Position numbers and translations under genes: made by a program. DNA of 64,000 nt from Phascolarctos cinereus (Eukaryota; Chordata; Mammalia; Diprotodontia; Phascolarctidae): NCBI RefSeq assembly GCF_002099425.1, contig NW_018344215.1, forward strand, positions 62,001 to 126,000, written 5' to 3'. The notes under the pieces are model-generated. The model saw only the letters and a list, made by a program, of their open reading frames with translations. It was not told the DNA's origin and searched no databases. How positions within the stretch are numbered: the first letter of the stretch is position 1; each line of letters begins with the position of its first letter. Below, piece after piece: positions 12,441 through 23,430 of the stretch.

Positions 12441-13164
12441 CAGAGTTCCTAGAGGCAAGGGAACGCTAATGGGATTGATTTAGTTGGGTCAGGTAATAAG
12501 GCCAAGGTTTCGGCAGTTCTCACGCACATAAGGTCTCCCACCCACAAGAAAACTAGATTTATTTCACACATTTTAAAGGGCAGCCAATTCTCTCACCTAC
12601 AATTGTTTGGTGACACTATCTTGAATTAGTGTAAGATACGAATGAAATGTGTCCAGGTCTCCATAGACAGGTATAAGCTGCTTATCCAAAGAACAGGAGG
12701 AGCCCTGATATTGCCTCCAACTCAGTCAGTGGGTCCATGTGAAGAGGGACCAACCAAAACCCTCAATGGAGCCCTACTGGAAGTGACCATACGCAGTTAT
12801 TTTTAATCACCAATACTGCAGTTAATTACCATAGACTTCTACATGAGACTCATAGTTATTACACTGCAAGAAGACATCGGCTACACCAGACTCACCAGAC
12901 ACGAAAGATCCCCACTGACCGACAGTACGCCTGGGCCTGGGCAGGGAGGGAGCTAATCCATAAGGGTCTAGGTTTTGGCTGGAAGCAGAAAGGGTTCTGA
13001 GTGGAGGCGGCATGGGGCAGCTTTACTGGGATTCCATCAAGTTGACTCTAAATCTCCTGTTATAGAATGGAAAAAACAGATGTTACTTTTATCCAAAAAA
13101 AAAATCAATTGAGAGAACATTAATAAATGCCACCCTGAAAGCCTACTTTCTTATCTTGGCAACA
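12441..13164. other. no gene seen; contains copy A of a 63-bp repeat
   Basis: Unassigned sequence apart from the 12953-13015 segment that recurs at 14366-14428. Confidence 0.4.
12953..13015. repeat. unclassified dispersed repeat, copy A
   Basis: The 63 bases from 'ctaatccataagggtctagg' to 'ggcggcatgg' align without gaps to 14366-14428 at 53 of 63 positions (my hand count). The flanks show little similarity. I do not recognise the family. Confidence 0.6.
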
Positions 13165-13480
13165 TTGTTTTTAAATGTTTTACTTAAAAATAATTTTTAT
13201 TGCTATTCTTTGTTTTCACATCATCTACATTTCCTGATAATCCTTCACTCTCTCTTTCCATACAGTTATGTCCTATAACAAAGACTAAAAAGAGGGTTAA
13301 AAACAAACAAGTCAGCAAATCTAATCCACACATCAAACAAGTATGACCACACTTAGCATTCTATAACCACAGTCTCTCAACTCGGCAAACAAAGGAGGGA
13401 AGTCTATTCTCCTCGCTGTCTGTGAGGCCAAGTTTGCAATGTCACAGCATTCAGTTTCTACTGTTTGGCCCTTGCCAATG
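13165..13480 (-). mobile_element. L1 3' end, antisense
   Basis: T-rich start, then 'tatgtcctataacaaagact', 'gtcagcaaatctaatccaca', 'gaggccaagtttgcaatgtc' and 'agcattcagtttctactg'. The same module begins the antisense L1 fragments at 39210 and 56734. Confidence 0.6.
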
Positions 13481-14134
13481 GGGGGAGGGAACGCCTTTCT
13501 GAAACGATCCATAGTAGATGCTTATTTTGTTACTGTTGTTGAATTCAGAACAATGCAAGTCCAGCCACGAGGACCTTCGGTGCAGACGGGGGCTGCAGTC
13601 CTGTTTTGGTCTTAGCTTTATATATTAGGTTGAATATTTCTGTTGGAGACCAAACTAGAGATGACTGATTTGGGGATGCTCTGAAGACTCAGCACTTCCC
13701 TCTCATAGAGGAAACTGTTAGCAGCCCATGGCTGATGGTTTTGAGTTAAACATTTGCTTTGAACTGGTTCCAGGTTAGATGGGTAGGTACAAAAGAAAGA
13801 ATTAGATGAGTAGGCCCATGAAAATAGCAACTGGAATGTTTTTTATGCTACCCCATCATTTCTTCCCACCTTGGAGAGAGAAATCTGATCTGGAATATAG
13901 TGCCGATCGTTTCTGAATTTATAGATTAGATTAGCAATTGGGACTCATATTTTATTCAGCCATGTATGTCTAGGAGGAATCTTGATCCTCCTGTGTAAAT
14001 ATAACAAGCTATCCTCAGTGGAGATGCGGCAGATAAAATCAGTCCCGAGCCAAGTCATTATGCTTCTCTTCTCCCTCTATTCTTCTTTCTCCTTCATCTT
14101 AAATAAGCTGGGAGGATGGGAAACCAAAGCATTT
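13481..14134. other. no gene seen
   Basis: Unassigned intergenic sequence without recognised features. Confidence 0.4.
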
Positions 14135-14330
14135 TTAAGGGGTTACTGCATATTGCCCAGTACTGAGCTAAGCAATGGGGATATAACATAAGCAACTAAG
14201 ACAGTCCTTGCCCTCCAGGAGATTACATTCTAATAACGGAAGTGAGCACATAAAGGGGAGCTAGAATTGGAAAGGTAGAAATGGTGAATGCATGTGCCGT
14301 GGTATAGTTTGGAAGTGGCTAAGAATTGGT
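14135..14330 (-). mobile_element. L2 LINE 3' fragment, antisense
   Basis: 'ggttactgcatattgccc', 'agctaagcaatggggata', 'gtccttgccctccaggagat' and 'tacattctaataacgga' follow the reverse-complemented L2 3' end. Confidence 0.6.
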
Positions 14331-14365
14331 ATGGTGGCCTGGCTTTAGGCAAGACCAAGTGAAAA

Positions 14366-14428
14366 CTAATCTATAAGGGTCCAAGTTTTGGCTGGAAGGA
14401 GAAAACGGTCTGAGCGGTGGCAGCATGG
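14366..14428. repeat. unclassified dispersed repeat, copy B
   Basis: Ungapped partner of 12953-13015, from 'ctaatctataagggtccaag' to 'gtggcagcatgg', about 84 percent identical by hand count and in the same orientation 1.41 kb away. Confidence 0.6.
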
Positions 14429-14430
14429 TT

Positions 14431-15235
14431 TGTATAATAAATGTTTATTGTATCATGTCACATCATAGAATACCTGACTAGGAAGCGAAAATGTGGCCTG
14501 GTCCCAGAAAGATCAGGGGCAGGCTCATTGATCAAAGATGAGGGCACAGGGGGAAGAGTCTGAATTTTGATGGGAGACAGATGAAAACCAGAATGGCGAA
14601 GACTAGCCATGGTTCAGAAATGGTCAGTTATTACTACCATCATCTGGTAGATTTTATTCTCATGTTTTGATGAATAAGGATGATGGTAATTATCCCCATT
14701 TTATATTTGGTAGAATTCAAATGGAAATGGTTCTCTATCTTACTATTATCCATTTATGCTTACTAAATGACAGATGGGCAGTAGATAAAATGATCACTTT
14801 TTTTTTTAATAGAAGGGGTAGAGTGTAAATTCCTCTTATGTAGGCTCAGTAATGACATGTTTGGGACAACTCCAGAAACAAAGATGTCAGGGCAGGTACA
14901 GATTTCATCCTGTCTGCACATGGTTTTGATTTCTCCTAGATTTTGAGTTGTTCATTCCATGGAATCTGGAGGAGATGGATGCTTGGTCTAGTAAAAATGC
15001 TTTTCAAGACATTGTTCTTAGATTTCAGGCAAGTTGGTGTTAATAATGCCCAAGCAATCATGGTGACAGCTTTGTCTGTGATGATGTTCTACTCCTAGGA
15101 TAGATCATTTGTTGAATTGTCAGGGATATGTTCAGGTCTATATCTGGTGTATGAGGATTTGCCCTCTGTCAGCTAACGATAAAGGGTAGAGTTATGGTGT
15201 GTGTGTGTGGCCACTCAATGATTTTTCTATATTTA
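14431..15235. other. no gene seen
   Basis: Unassigned intergenic sequence. Short open frames lack support. Confidence 0.4.
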
Positions 15236-15345
15236 CTAGGGCAAGTACAGTGGGAACAGCATGTCTCTAGGATCAGAGGACCTGGGTTCAAAACCAGCTT
15301 GAAGTTGTTATATAGTCCAAATGACACGTTTACCTCACTGGAAAA
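15236..15345 (+). mobile_element. MIR-like fragment
   Basis: 'agtgggaacagcatgtctct' and 'aggacctgggttcaaaacca' resemble the tRNA-like head and box B of MIR. The core is eroded. Confidence 0.45.
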
Positions 15346-15768
15346 AGATGCCAGATGAAGGATCTGTGTAGTTTTATTTTTTCACTGGCGTCACATGGCT
15401 CAAAGTCATCCACACACATCAAGTGGCTAATCAGTTGTTTCGTTTTGGCCCCTTTTTTAGTCTGGAAGCTATCCTTCGTTCTTTTTAGGAGACATCATAG
15501 TAGACTTAAGGTGAGACAGACCCATCATGAGTTTAAACTCCCTCCTGGGAAAAATGTTATGCTTCACGTCAATTGTGCTTGATGCTACTGTGACGATGGC
15601 CTTTCAAAGACAGACAACAGCCTCCCATGAGGATACAGGATTACATCATGTTCTCACTGCACTTGAGTTGATTTTATATGGTTGCAGTGTATGAAAATAA
15701 GTCATGAGTGCACAGTTGAGCCCAAGGCTTTGCAATAGTCAATGAAAAGAGTATGTAAGTGTGTATAC

Positions 15769-15774
<6 letters not shown>
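15346..15774. other. no gene seen
   Basis: Unassigned sequence between a MIR fragment and a microsatellite. Confidence 0.4.
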
Positions 15775-15829
<55 letters not shown>

Positions 15830-15845
15830 CACATATATATATGCA
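15775..15845. repeat. (TG)n/(TA)n microsatellite
   Basis: An uninterrupted GT tract of roughly 38 bases followed by TA alternation. Confidence 0.97.
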
Positions 15846-15964
15846 TGTACATATCCTACACACAAATGCATAAAGGCAGCTTATTATGGACCACCAGTTA
15901 CCCTTCAGGCATATTAGTTAATATATAACAACAACATTTTGTCCTCACAACAACCAAAGTCTGC

Positions 15965-16135
15965 CAACATGCATTTAGTAAATATTTTCTGTGTGTCAGG
16001 CACTGTGCTAAGTGTTGGGAATAAAAATAGAGGTAGAAAGACAGTCCCTGGTCCTCAAGGAGCTTCCATTCCAATGGGGGAGGGGGAGAGACAAAGGTAA
16101 CTAGGCACCTAGGTGTGGTGGAAGTCCAGAGCACT
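15965..16135 (-). mobile_element. L2 LINE 3' fragment, antisense
   Basis: 'catttagtaaatattttctg', 'gtcaggcactgtgctaagtg', 'ccctggtcctcaaggagctt' and 'attccaatggggga' follow the reverse-complemented L2 tail. Confidence 0.75.
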
Positions 16136-16379
16136 GCCTCCAGAGGAAAGAAGTTATTTTTATCCCACTTTACTTATTTCTTTTGTTCCTTGTGCTTCTT
16201 CGACTCCTGGTATAGTCTGAGCCTTTTAACTTTCCCTTTCAACTGTTGATTGATGACACCTAGAACTTGGGATATCCTTTTGTTTTCCAGATTCTTTCTC
16301 GCTGGTTTGTTGTTTCCTTTAATTGGGCGAGATGCCCAATTAGTTTTCATGACTTCCATTTCGGCATTCTCCATTCAAA

Positions 16380-16680
16380 CCCAACTGGCAGACTTGCTAC
16401 TCCCTATTATCTGACATCCACCTCGGTCCTCTCTGCCAGGAATGCCCTCAGTCTCTGCCCATCTCCACCTCTCACAAGTCATTGTTTTCTTACAGGTTTC
16501 ACTCATATGCCACTTCTGTGGATGACTTTCCTGACCCTCCTAGTTATCCATGTTCTCAACCACTCCTCAGATCAGTGGTCTTTTTTTTTGCTTACAGGTC
16601 ATTCCTGCCCAGTGCAATGAAAGGTCATTAAAAGCAAAGGACTGTTCGCTGTTTTGCCTTTGTATTCCTGGGGTTTAACT
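16380..16680 (+). mobile_element. L2 LINE 3' fragment, sense
   Basis: Pyrimidine-rich sequence with 'tctctgccaggaatgccctc', 'catatgccacttctgtgga' and 'gactttcctgaccctccta' resembles the sense L2 3' end. Diverged. Confidence 0.5.
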
Positions 16681-16714
16681 CCATCGTCTGGAAGTCTAGG
16701 GAAGTCAATAAGGG

Positions 16715-17060
16715 AAATCAACAATTAAACATCTACTATGTCCAGGCTGTGGGCTAAGCACTGGGGAGTACAAAAAAAGGCAAAAGACAATCTCTGCCCT
16801 CAAGAAGCTCCTTATCTAATGGGGGAGAAAACATGCCAACACTATGTACAAACATGATGTCGGTGGCATCAATGAGAAAGAATCTCACAAAGAAGGTGCC
16901 AGTGTTGAGGGGACCAGGTAGGCTTCTTGTAGAAAGTGGGACTTTAGCTGAGAACGCAGTAGATGCTCCATAAATGCTTGTTGGATTGACTCAGATTGGG
17001 GATGGACAGCACCAGGCATCCCAAAGCAAGAGTAGAACCTGACCGTGCCTGGTGTAGTTC
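16715..17060 (-). mobile_element. L2 LINE 3' region, antisense
   Basis: 'aattaaacatctactatgtc', 'gggctaagcactggggag', 'tctctgccctcaagaagctc', 'aggcttcttgtagaaagtgg' match the reverse-complemented L2 3' end in order. Confidence 0.8.
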
Positions 17061-17220
17061 CCAGTGCCTCCACTGTCAATTCTTAACCTCAACCCCACAC
17101 TCAGGAGATTCCACCGTCAGCACTGTTCCTTTTGCCAGACTTCCGGGGAAACAGAAATGACTATTAAAATACAGAGTGGAGACTGACTTAAACTGACCGT
17201 CTTCCTTCTACTTTTAGAAC

Positions 17221-17226
17221 TTTATT
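17221..17226 (-). terminator. candidate polyadenylation signal of the lipase pseudogene
   Basis: AATAAA on the minus strand, about 184 bp past the ancestral stop of the last lipase exon. The position suits a short 3' UTR, but a hexamer alone is weak evidence. Confidence 0.3.
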
Positions 17227-17409
17227 AATCTTCCCCTACTCTCCCTACACACCTTGAGGTTACTTCAGAACTATTAAGATGAATCAACAAAACGTGTTAG
17301 ATATAATACATTACAGGAGTGGAAAAAAAGGTTCAAGATCCTTAGGTCTAAAAAAAATGACATTTTAATCGAATTACAACAGCTCCTTAGAGCACCCTGT
17401 CAGAGTACC

Positions 17410-17632
17410 TTATAGTGCTTTTTTGATCAAATTAATGATTTTATAGTAAATTGCCCAAGGTGCATCTATTCCCCAAATGATTGTAGTATGGAATTGTCTT
17501 GTGATAAATGAGATTCAGGATTTGAGGCAGTAAATTTTTGACATCTTCTGGGTCGGCCACCAAGTCCTGCCCACCATTCCAGGCTGCAGTGGGCACGTGC
17601 ATCTCTGTCACATTATAAAATGGAGGCATACT
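17410..17632 (-). pseudogene. LIPJ: lipase last exon (family exon 10), frameshifted
   Basis: Acceptor at 17633-17635 (pyrimidine-rich 'tcattttgattcag'). It encodes [20 protein letters not shown], then DLVADPEDV (catalytic Asp region) and [11 protein letters not shown] (catalytic His). Beyond that, 11 bases are missing relative to the family's HLDFIWAMDAP segment, so the frame ends early at 17441-17443. In the other frame the ancestral tail [19 protein letters not shown] and its stop (17410-17412) survive. Three bases, rather than the two expected, precede the first aligned codon, so the entry phase may also be wrong. Confidence 0.88.
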
Positions 17633-17822
17633 CTGAATCAAAATGAGGATAGACAAAAGATTTCATAGGAAGTCATGATTTAGAAGCTTCCATTTCTTTA
17701 AATGATGAAATGAACCTATTTTAAATGAGTTCTAGAATGACCTATCTCTAAAAAAATTATTGGTAAAAAGTTATGAAGGTACAGAGATTAGCATTCTTTT
17801 GAAATTAAGCTGAAAATTAGAC

Positions 17823-18045
17823 TTATACATACATATATACACATATGTATATACACGTGTGCACACACTCCTATACATGTGTATATACACATACATACAC
17901 ATAACTATCTAAGCTTATATTTGTGTGTATATGTATATATATGTATACATGTGTATATATAGTATGTGTATGTGTGCGTATATATGTGTGTATATATATA
18001 TGTGTGTGTATACCTATATCTATATATAGGTATGTATACACACCC
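17823..18045. repeat. compound (TA)n/(CA)n/(TG)n microsatellite
   Basis: About 220 bp of TA, CA and TG alternation in blocks that change strand sense. It lies in the intron before the last lipase exon. Confidence 0.95.
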
Positions 18046-19947
18046 ACACAAGATTGGCTAGTTGGACAGTTTGTCCTAATCCCAAGTATACAGACTATCT
18101 ACAGAGAAAAGATGGAGCATTATTTATGAAACAGGAGAATTTTCTACCACATTTTCCAGACTAATCATATGCACAAATGGATGTCAAGGAACATTCCGTT
18201 TCAAGTTATAGCCCAACCTAACGAATATCTGTAGATCATGCCAGTTATGGAGTTCTGGCTTAGGTTGGCCCAGAGACCCAGTTTCATCCACCCTGGCCTC
18301 TCCAATACAAACAAGTTCGCTGTCTACCTTAGGAAGATTAATTTTTTCCTGGATTTCATTCTTTAAGAAGGAAGTGCCATAAGACTGGGTACCCAAAAGC
18401 TAAGCTCTGCAGGGTTCCCCATCTTATGAAAGGAGCTCAATTCATATATAGTGACAGGCCAAAGAATAAAGGAATTGGCTGAACTCAGGCCTTTGACTTA
18501 TGGAACTCTCTTGTTACGTGCACAGGCCAGTATTTAGTCATTTTATCTTGTACTGGGAAACTGAGGGAACCTGAGAATTTTAAGGATGAAACTAATGCAC
18601 AAAGTGACATGACCTCCTACAGCCCTTAGAACATGTAGAAAATAGGTCTCTGAAAAAGGTTCCTCTCCTTAATTTTTCTTGATTAATGTTGAGTTTGTTA
18701 AATCTGAAAAGGATATGATGAAGGATAATATGCCTGAAGACCTTCCCAAATTAACATATGCTTGAACTGTTATACTCTCCTTTCTGTTCTCAGCACTTTA
18801 TGTATTTCTTGCCTTCAAAACTAATGACCATCTTACATTTTGCCTCCCTGCACCTAGTGTGATATTGTACATCTACAGTTACATGTCTGGAGCTTAAAGG
18901 GGACTCCATGGAGTGTACAGGGTCCACACCCTCCTTTTAGGGATTGAGAAATGGTGGAGGCCCACAGAAGTTCATGATCCGTCCAAGGTCACAGGAGTAG
19001 AAGCCAGGTGGCCTGACTCAAGCAGGCAGCTGAGAATGCCTGAGTGAATGATCTATTGTGGAAAGCACAACACCATTCTGAGTTACAGAGTAAGAAATGG
19101 CCTTTGGATATTTTCCATGGCCATCCCAGGAAAGGTGGTGGCCACCAGGGCCTGCTGGTGATGTGGGCCAGGCTGAGTCGCCGGCTGCCTCAGGAGCGGC
19201 CCAGCTGAACTCGCTAGGCTTCCTCCCTAGTGCTGGTGAGGCTCTGGCACTGCCCCATTCTCAAGTGAAGCCCCCGGCTCAGTTTGTTCTTACGCAGCAG
19301 GGAGACCTTCCCTCCTCCTCCCCGTCCTTGGGTCCTTTAGCTGGTTAAAGTGCATTCTATTCAAGTCGGGATCTCCCCAATCAAAAGCTCTAAAATCACC
19401 CGAGTTATAATCCTAAAATGAAATAAAACAGATGATCATGGGCTCAGGAACAGGGCATGCCTGGCCCCCCACAAGGGGGAAGCTCCCACTGCAGACGATC
19501 ATCCCTTCAACAGCTCTTCTTCCCACCTTACAAAGCTGGCTTGGTACATTCAGGTTTTTTAAATGGGTTTTTATCTAACAACCAAAGGCAGCTGCTTGGG
19601 TCTGGGTATCCACACTGTTGGCGTCATGTTCCATCTATGGGGCTGCCGGGGTGACACGGTCATAGCTTTACAGCTAGAAAAGACTACCTAATCCAACCCC
19701 CCCATTTGACAGGTGGGGACACTGAGGCTCCCAGAGGTGAGTCTCACACACACAGTAAGACTGGGAGCAAAGGGACACGGTGGACAAAGCGCTGCTTCAG
19801 TGCCCTTCAGAGTCTGGATCAAGACAAAGAACCACCGGCAGGGCACATGTCCTCTCCGGAGCACGGGACTCACGTTTCCCAGGGAATTGTCAAGAAGGGA
19901 GCTCAGTATAAATGAAGGGTGTGTTCAAAGGTGCTAGAGAAGCATAC
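18046..19947. other. lipase intron; expected exon 9 not found
   Basis: The family's 73-bp exon 9 (around YDWGSP) should lie between 19948 and 17632 but I could not identify it. 18890-19040 and 19680-19745 contain faint MIR-like stretches ('gtccaaggtcacaggagta', 'gacaggtggggacactgagg'). The remainder is unassigned. Confidence 0.45.
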
Positions 19948-20019
19948 CTGGATCCAGTGTAGCATGTTCTGAACTGAAGTGCCTGCCAGGTTTTATGACA
20001 AATACACATCCAGGCGACT
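19948..20019 (-). pseudogene. LIPJ: lipase exon 8 with nonsense codon and lost acceptor
   Basis: Exactly 72 bp, as in LIPA/LIPF. It reads SRLDVYLS-stop-NLAGTSVQNMLHWIQ against the family pattern SRLDVY-SHNPAGTSVQNM. TAA at 19993-19995 replaces the conserved His codon. The donor (GTATGC at 19942-19947) is intact, but the two bases before the exon are AA instead of AG. Either lesion alone would disrupt a normal product. Confidence 0.9.
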
Positions 20020-20464
20020 TTACAGGAACAATGTTTTCCCATTTAATTCCATTGCAAGCTGTGGAACATTTTGGTGATGTTTAATCTAGAAAATTTCTAG
20101 GAAACAAGGATATTTTTGAGAAAAAAAATGATCTAGTACTTCAGCACATCAAACAAGACCCTGAGGACAACATTCACTTCCCAGAGAACTCCAACACATG
20201 CCAAAGGGCACAGAGTCACGAGTACACGAGTCGACCATATGGTTGAGAGAAAACTAGAAACTATCACAGAAGCATGAGAAAAGATGGGAAGAGTCAGTAC
20301 TGAGAGGGTTACTGAAAGACAGGCACTACGAGAGTGGCTGTGACTGAGTCTTCTTGAGAAAGCAAGTGGAAATTACATGAAGAAAGTGACTGAAATGTCC
20401 ATTTCCTTTGACCCACAAATCCCACTGCTAGGCACGTATCAATCAATCGCACCACCAACCCATC
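20020..20464. other. lipase intron, unassigned
   Basis: No gene or recognisable repeat between exon 8 and the L2 fragment. Confidence 0.4.
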
Positions 20465-20870
20465 AAGACACACTTCTCAAGCACTTATTACGTATCGGGC
20501 CTGGGCTAGACAATGGAGTAACCAAGACAGAGAGAAAACCACTCCTGCCCTCAGGGAGCTTAGATCTCTACAGAGACAGCAGGTGCACACTGAGGGATAC
20601 ACTCGGGGATCCCAAGGTCATTTGGGGGACGGGCAGTGGGTGTGAGGGAGGATTCATCTAGATGGTGGCTGGCACTTGAGCAGTTTGAAAGGAAACCCAG
20701 GGGTCTCCAAGGCAGACATGAGCAGGAAAAACTTCCCAGGCCTGGGAGGACAGCCTATGCAAAGGCTCAGAGGAGAGATGTGGCATTTCTGGGAAAGAAC
20801 AAGACGGCCCATCTGTCTGGACCAGAGGAGTGGGAAGGCAAAGTTAAGTTGTATAACATGGATTCAACTA
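20465..20870 (-). mobile_element. L2 LINE 3' region, antisense
   Basis: 'caagcacttattacgtatcg', 'cactcctgccctcagggagc', 'ttcccaggcctgggagga', 'tgcaaaggctcagaggaga' follow the reverse-complemented L2 3' end. Confidence 0.65.
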
Positions 20871-20999
20871 CAGGGTTATGAAGGTCTAAGAATTCTAGTG
20901 CTCCATTTGAAGAAGAAAACAACACTCCCAGGCATATAACTTTGGCGCAGAAAGGATGGGTAGCATTGCCTCAAAACGATGCTGGAAAAAAATGCAACT

Positions 21000-21475
21000 T
21001 CCATTTTGATCACAGAACCTCAGTTGGGAGTGACCTTGGAAGCCACCTAGTCCAACACTCCTGATGAATGGTCATCTGTAATCGCTCGCAAACTTCTGCT
21101 GGTGGGGGGTGGGGAACTCACTATTTTCTGATATAGTCCATCACCTTTGTTTTGAGACGTCTAATGGTTAGGAGGGCTTTCATTCTACTTCACCCACATC
21201 TGCCTCTAAGTGACCCTTACCCATTATTTCTAATTCTGCCCTCAGAACAAGCCTAGCTATCAGACCTCCCCTAACTCTTCTCTTTTTCAGGCTAAATAAC
21301 TCCAGTTCCTTCAACTGATCTGGAAGGCCACAAGTCCAGTGGGGTCCCTCCCCCACTGGCTGCCCCCCGGATCCTCCCAGACGATGAGGATGCTTCCAAA
21401 ACGTGGTGACCAGAGCTAAACACCCAGTTCGAAGTGGGAAATGGTTATAATCCCTGTATTAGAGGGCTTGGTTTT
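21000..21475 (-). mobile_element. CR1/L3 LINE 3' end, antisense
   Basis: 'agccacctagtccaacactc', 'ggggaactcactattttctg', 'gttaggagggctttcattc', 'aattctgccctcagaacaag', 'caggctaaataactccagtt' and 'aaaacgtggtgaccagagct' give the reverse complement of the CR1/L3 3' end in unbroken order. Confidence 0.9.
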
Positions 21476-21615
21476 AATTTTGTTTTTTCCCAAGGAAAGG
21501 TAATATGGAGAGAGGTTTATTGGGAAGTTGGTTTGAGTTAAAGCAAAATGCAGCTTTTAAAAGAAAATCCAAAAAGAAAACAGTGACTTCTCCTCCTCCA
21601 CATCATCCTACTCAC

Positions 21616-21760
21616 CATATTTAAATTTATGAAATCAAATCCACAGCATAAACAAAAAGCTTCGGCAAATGGAGTCCACATGCTGTGCACCACAAAGCTC
21701 CGTGCTGATGAATCGGTTAAATAAGGTATTATGCATAAATTCTCGTTTGCCATAAATAAT
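21616..21760 (-). pseudogene. LIPJ: lipase exon 7, frameshifted
   Basis: Acceptor 'tcattttacag' ends at 21761 and donor GTGAGT starts at 21615. The exon is 145 bp where the family has 147. It reads IIYGKREFMHNTLFNRF, ISTELCGAQHVDSICRSFLFM, then must shift frame near 21645-21650 to continue as CGFDFINLNM, which aligns with the family's CGFDSKNFN. Without the shift a TGA follows at once. Two missing bases is the simplest explanation. Confidence 0.88.
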
Positions 21761-21871
21761 CTGTAAAATGAATTTAAATGACCTAAATTTAGACAATCAC
21801 AGTTAGGTAGGAACCCCCCCAGTGGTAGCTCTAGCACATTAGCAGCTAAGTGGACGATCTCAAAGTTCATT

Positions 21872-21965
21872 AGGTGGTTTGGCTAGGGTCACACAGCTAA
21901 CAAGAGTCTGAAACAAGTTTGAACTCAGATCTTTCTAACTCCAAGTCTGGCAGGCCGCCCTGCCG
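21872..21965 (-). mobile_element. SINE/MIR head fragment, antisense
   Basis: 'ggctagggtcacacagctaa', 'gtttgaactcagatctttct' and 'aactccaagtctggcaggc' match the reverse-complemented SINE/MIR head, about 110 bp upstream of the exon 7 acceptor in lipase intron 6. Confidence 0.75.
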
Positions 21966-22062
21966 ATCAACACTGCTTTGTTGTCCATTGGTGACTGTGC
22001 CTGGCTTGGAAACACTTCAGACTTTGGATGTTACAATTATTCAAGCAAAAAGACTAGCATAC

Positions 22063-22199
22063 CCTGAGCAATTTCTTTAAAGCATATGCCACTTTAATCA
22101 GAAGACTTTTTGTGTGCTGAATGGTGATAACTGGAGCTAATGCAAAGAAGATTTGGATTCTCTGAGCCAGCCTTGGCAAGGTGGACAATGCTACAAAAG
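22063..22199 (-). pseudogene. LIPJ: lipase exon 6 (open)
   Basis: 137 bp, the family size, with acceptor 'gtctctttcag' and donor GTATGC. It reads (A)FVALSTLPRLAQRIQIFFAL, then APVITIQHTKSLLIKVAYAL and KKLLR. No stop or shift. The ALAPV stretch after RI-I-FF is typical of the family. Confidence 0.9.
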
Positions 22200-23223
22200 C
22201 TGAAAGAGACAAGATAAAGATTAGTGAGAAACTGTCAGATGGCACATCATGGAAGAACCTCACTGGGAGAGCTAGCCTCCTTTCCTGGCTAGCTATCGGC
22301 AGCCAGGGCTCTTTACTCATTATGCCCTCCTCCTCCTAACTTGGTCTTTTGGATCTGCTATGGTCGGGGAAATCAGATAACTGAGGATTTTAGAATGGCT
22401 AGAAATCATATGGTGATAAGGCTGAAAGCAAAACCTTTTAGGGTTTCCTACAGAAAACGGTACCAAGGTTTCTGTGGGGTTTTTTGGGGGGAGATTTTTT
22501 TCAATGGTACCAGGTAACTTCCTGATACTTAGATAAATTGCAGATGGTCAAAGGAGCCATTAGTTGACCTCTGGATAAATGGGGTGACACACTGTTATGG
22601 TGAATAAACAGGAATATAGCTAAAAAAAAAAAAGGTGGGGCATGCAGTCACATTTGTCATCCAATTCAGCACAGATAAGGCCATGACAGTGTCAACACCC
22701 TCTGAGCAAGCTGAATCATACCATCTCTCCGGTTTCTGTCAGCACCAAATGGCTGGGGTTCTACATTCACTTTGGGGGCTCTGAAACTGACAAATGGTTG
22801 CAACAACAGGGACAAGACTTGAGGCAAAGTGATAAAAAGAATTCTAAAATTTAGGATCTGACAAAAGCAACTGTCTTTGTATCTTCAGTGCTGAGCACAG
22901 TGTCTAGAACTCAGATTCTAATCTCTAATTTTTGTTGAATTAAATTTAATTAATCCTTTGGATAGTTAAGACCAGAAATAAGACTGAGGGGCATTTAATC
23001 AGAGTTTCATGTATAAGGTGAATGTTGGCAAGAGAATGATGGGCGGCTATTTTCTATGAACAAGAGGAAATGGGTTCCCAGAGCATCGTGACAAACTGCA
23101 TTGGACATAATGGAAATCTTTCCTAATGTGTGAGTGGCTGTACACAGCAATATGTTATTAAAAATGTCAAAAGACCTCTCCTGGAAGTCTTTAAAAAAAG
23201 GGCAGCTTCTCTTCTAGATGACT
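22200..23223. other. lipase intron 5, unassigned part
   Basis: No recognised repeat or gene apart from a short A-run near 22621. Confidence 0.4.
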
Positions 23224-23430
23224 AGGGGCAGCTAGCGGTGGAGTTTAAGTCAGGAAGAACTGAGTTCAACTATTGCCTCAGTCACTTACTAGCTACGTGA
23301 TCCTGGCTGAGTCACTTACTCATTCTCAGCTCTGGCTGCTCACCTGTAAAATGGAGTGAAATGACACCACTTTCTCCACAGGGTTGTTGGGAGGCTCAAA
23401 GCACCACGTAAATGTTCCCTGTTCTTGTGA
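23224..23430 (+). mobile_element. MIR (CORE-SINE), sense
   Basis: Head 'ggggcagctagcggtgga', box-B-like 'actgagttcaactattgcct', core 'cacttactagctacgtgatc', then 'tcacctgtaaaatggagtg' and 'agggttgttgggaggctcaa'. Confidence 0.85.

Noticed and set aside
17663-17665. In-frame TGA just upstream of the last lipase exon
   Set aside because: It lies above a good acceptor (pyrimidine tract plus CAG at 17633-17635), so it is probably intronic and was not counted as a lesion.
18184-18396. Candidate for the missing lipase exon 9 (peptide ELHNWHDLQIF)
   Set aside because: Only a few positions agree with YDWGSP, and neither the 73-bp length nor a donor fits.
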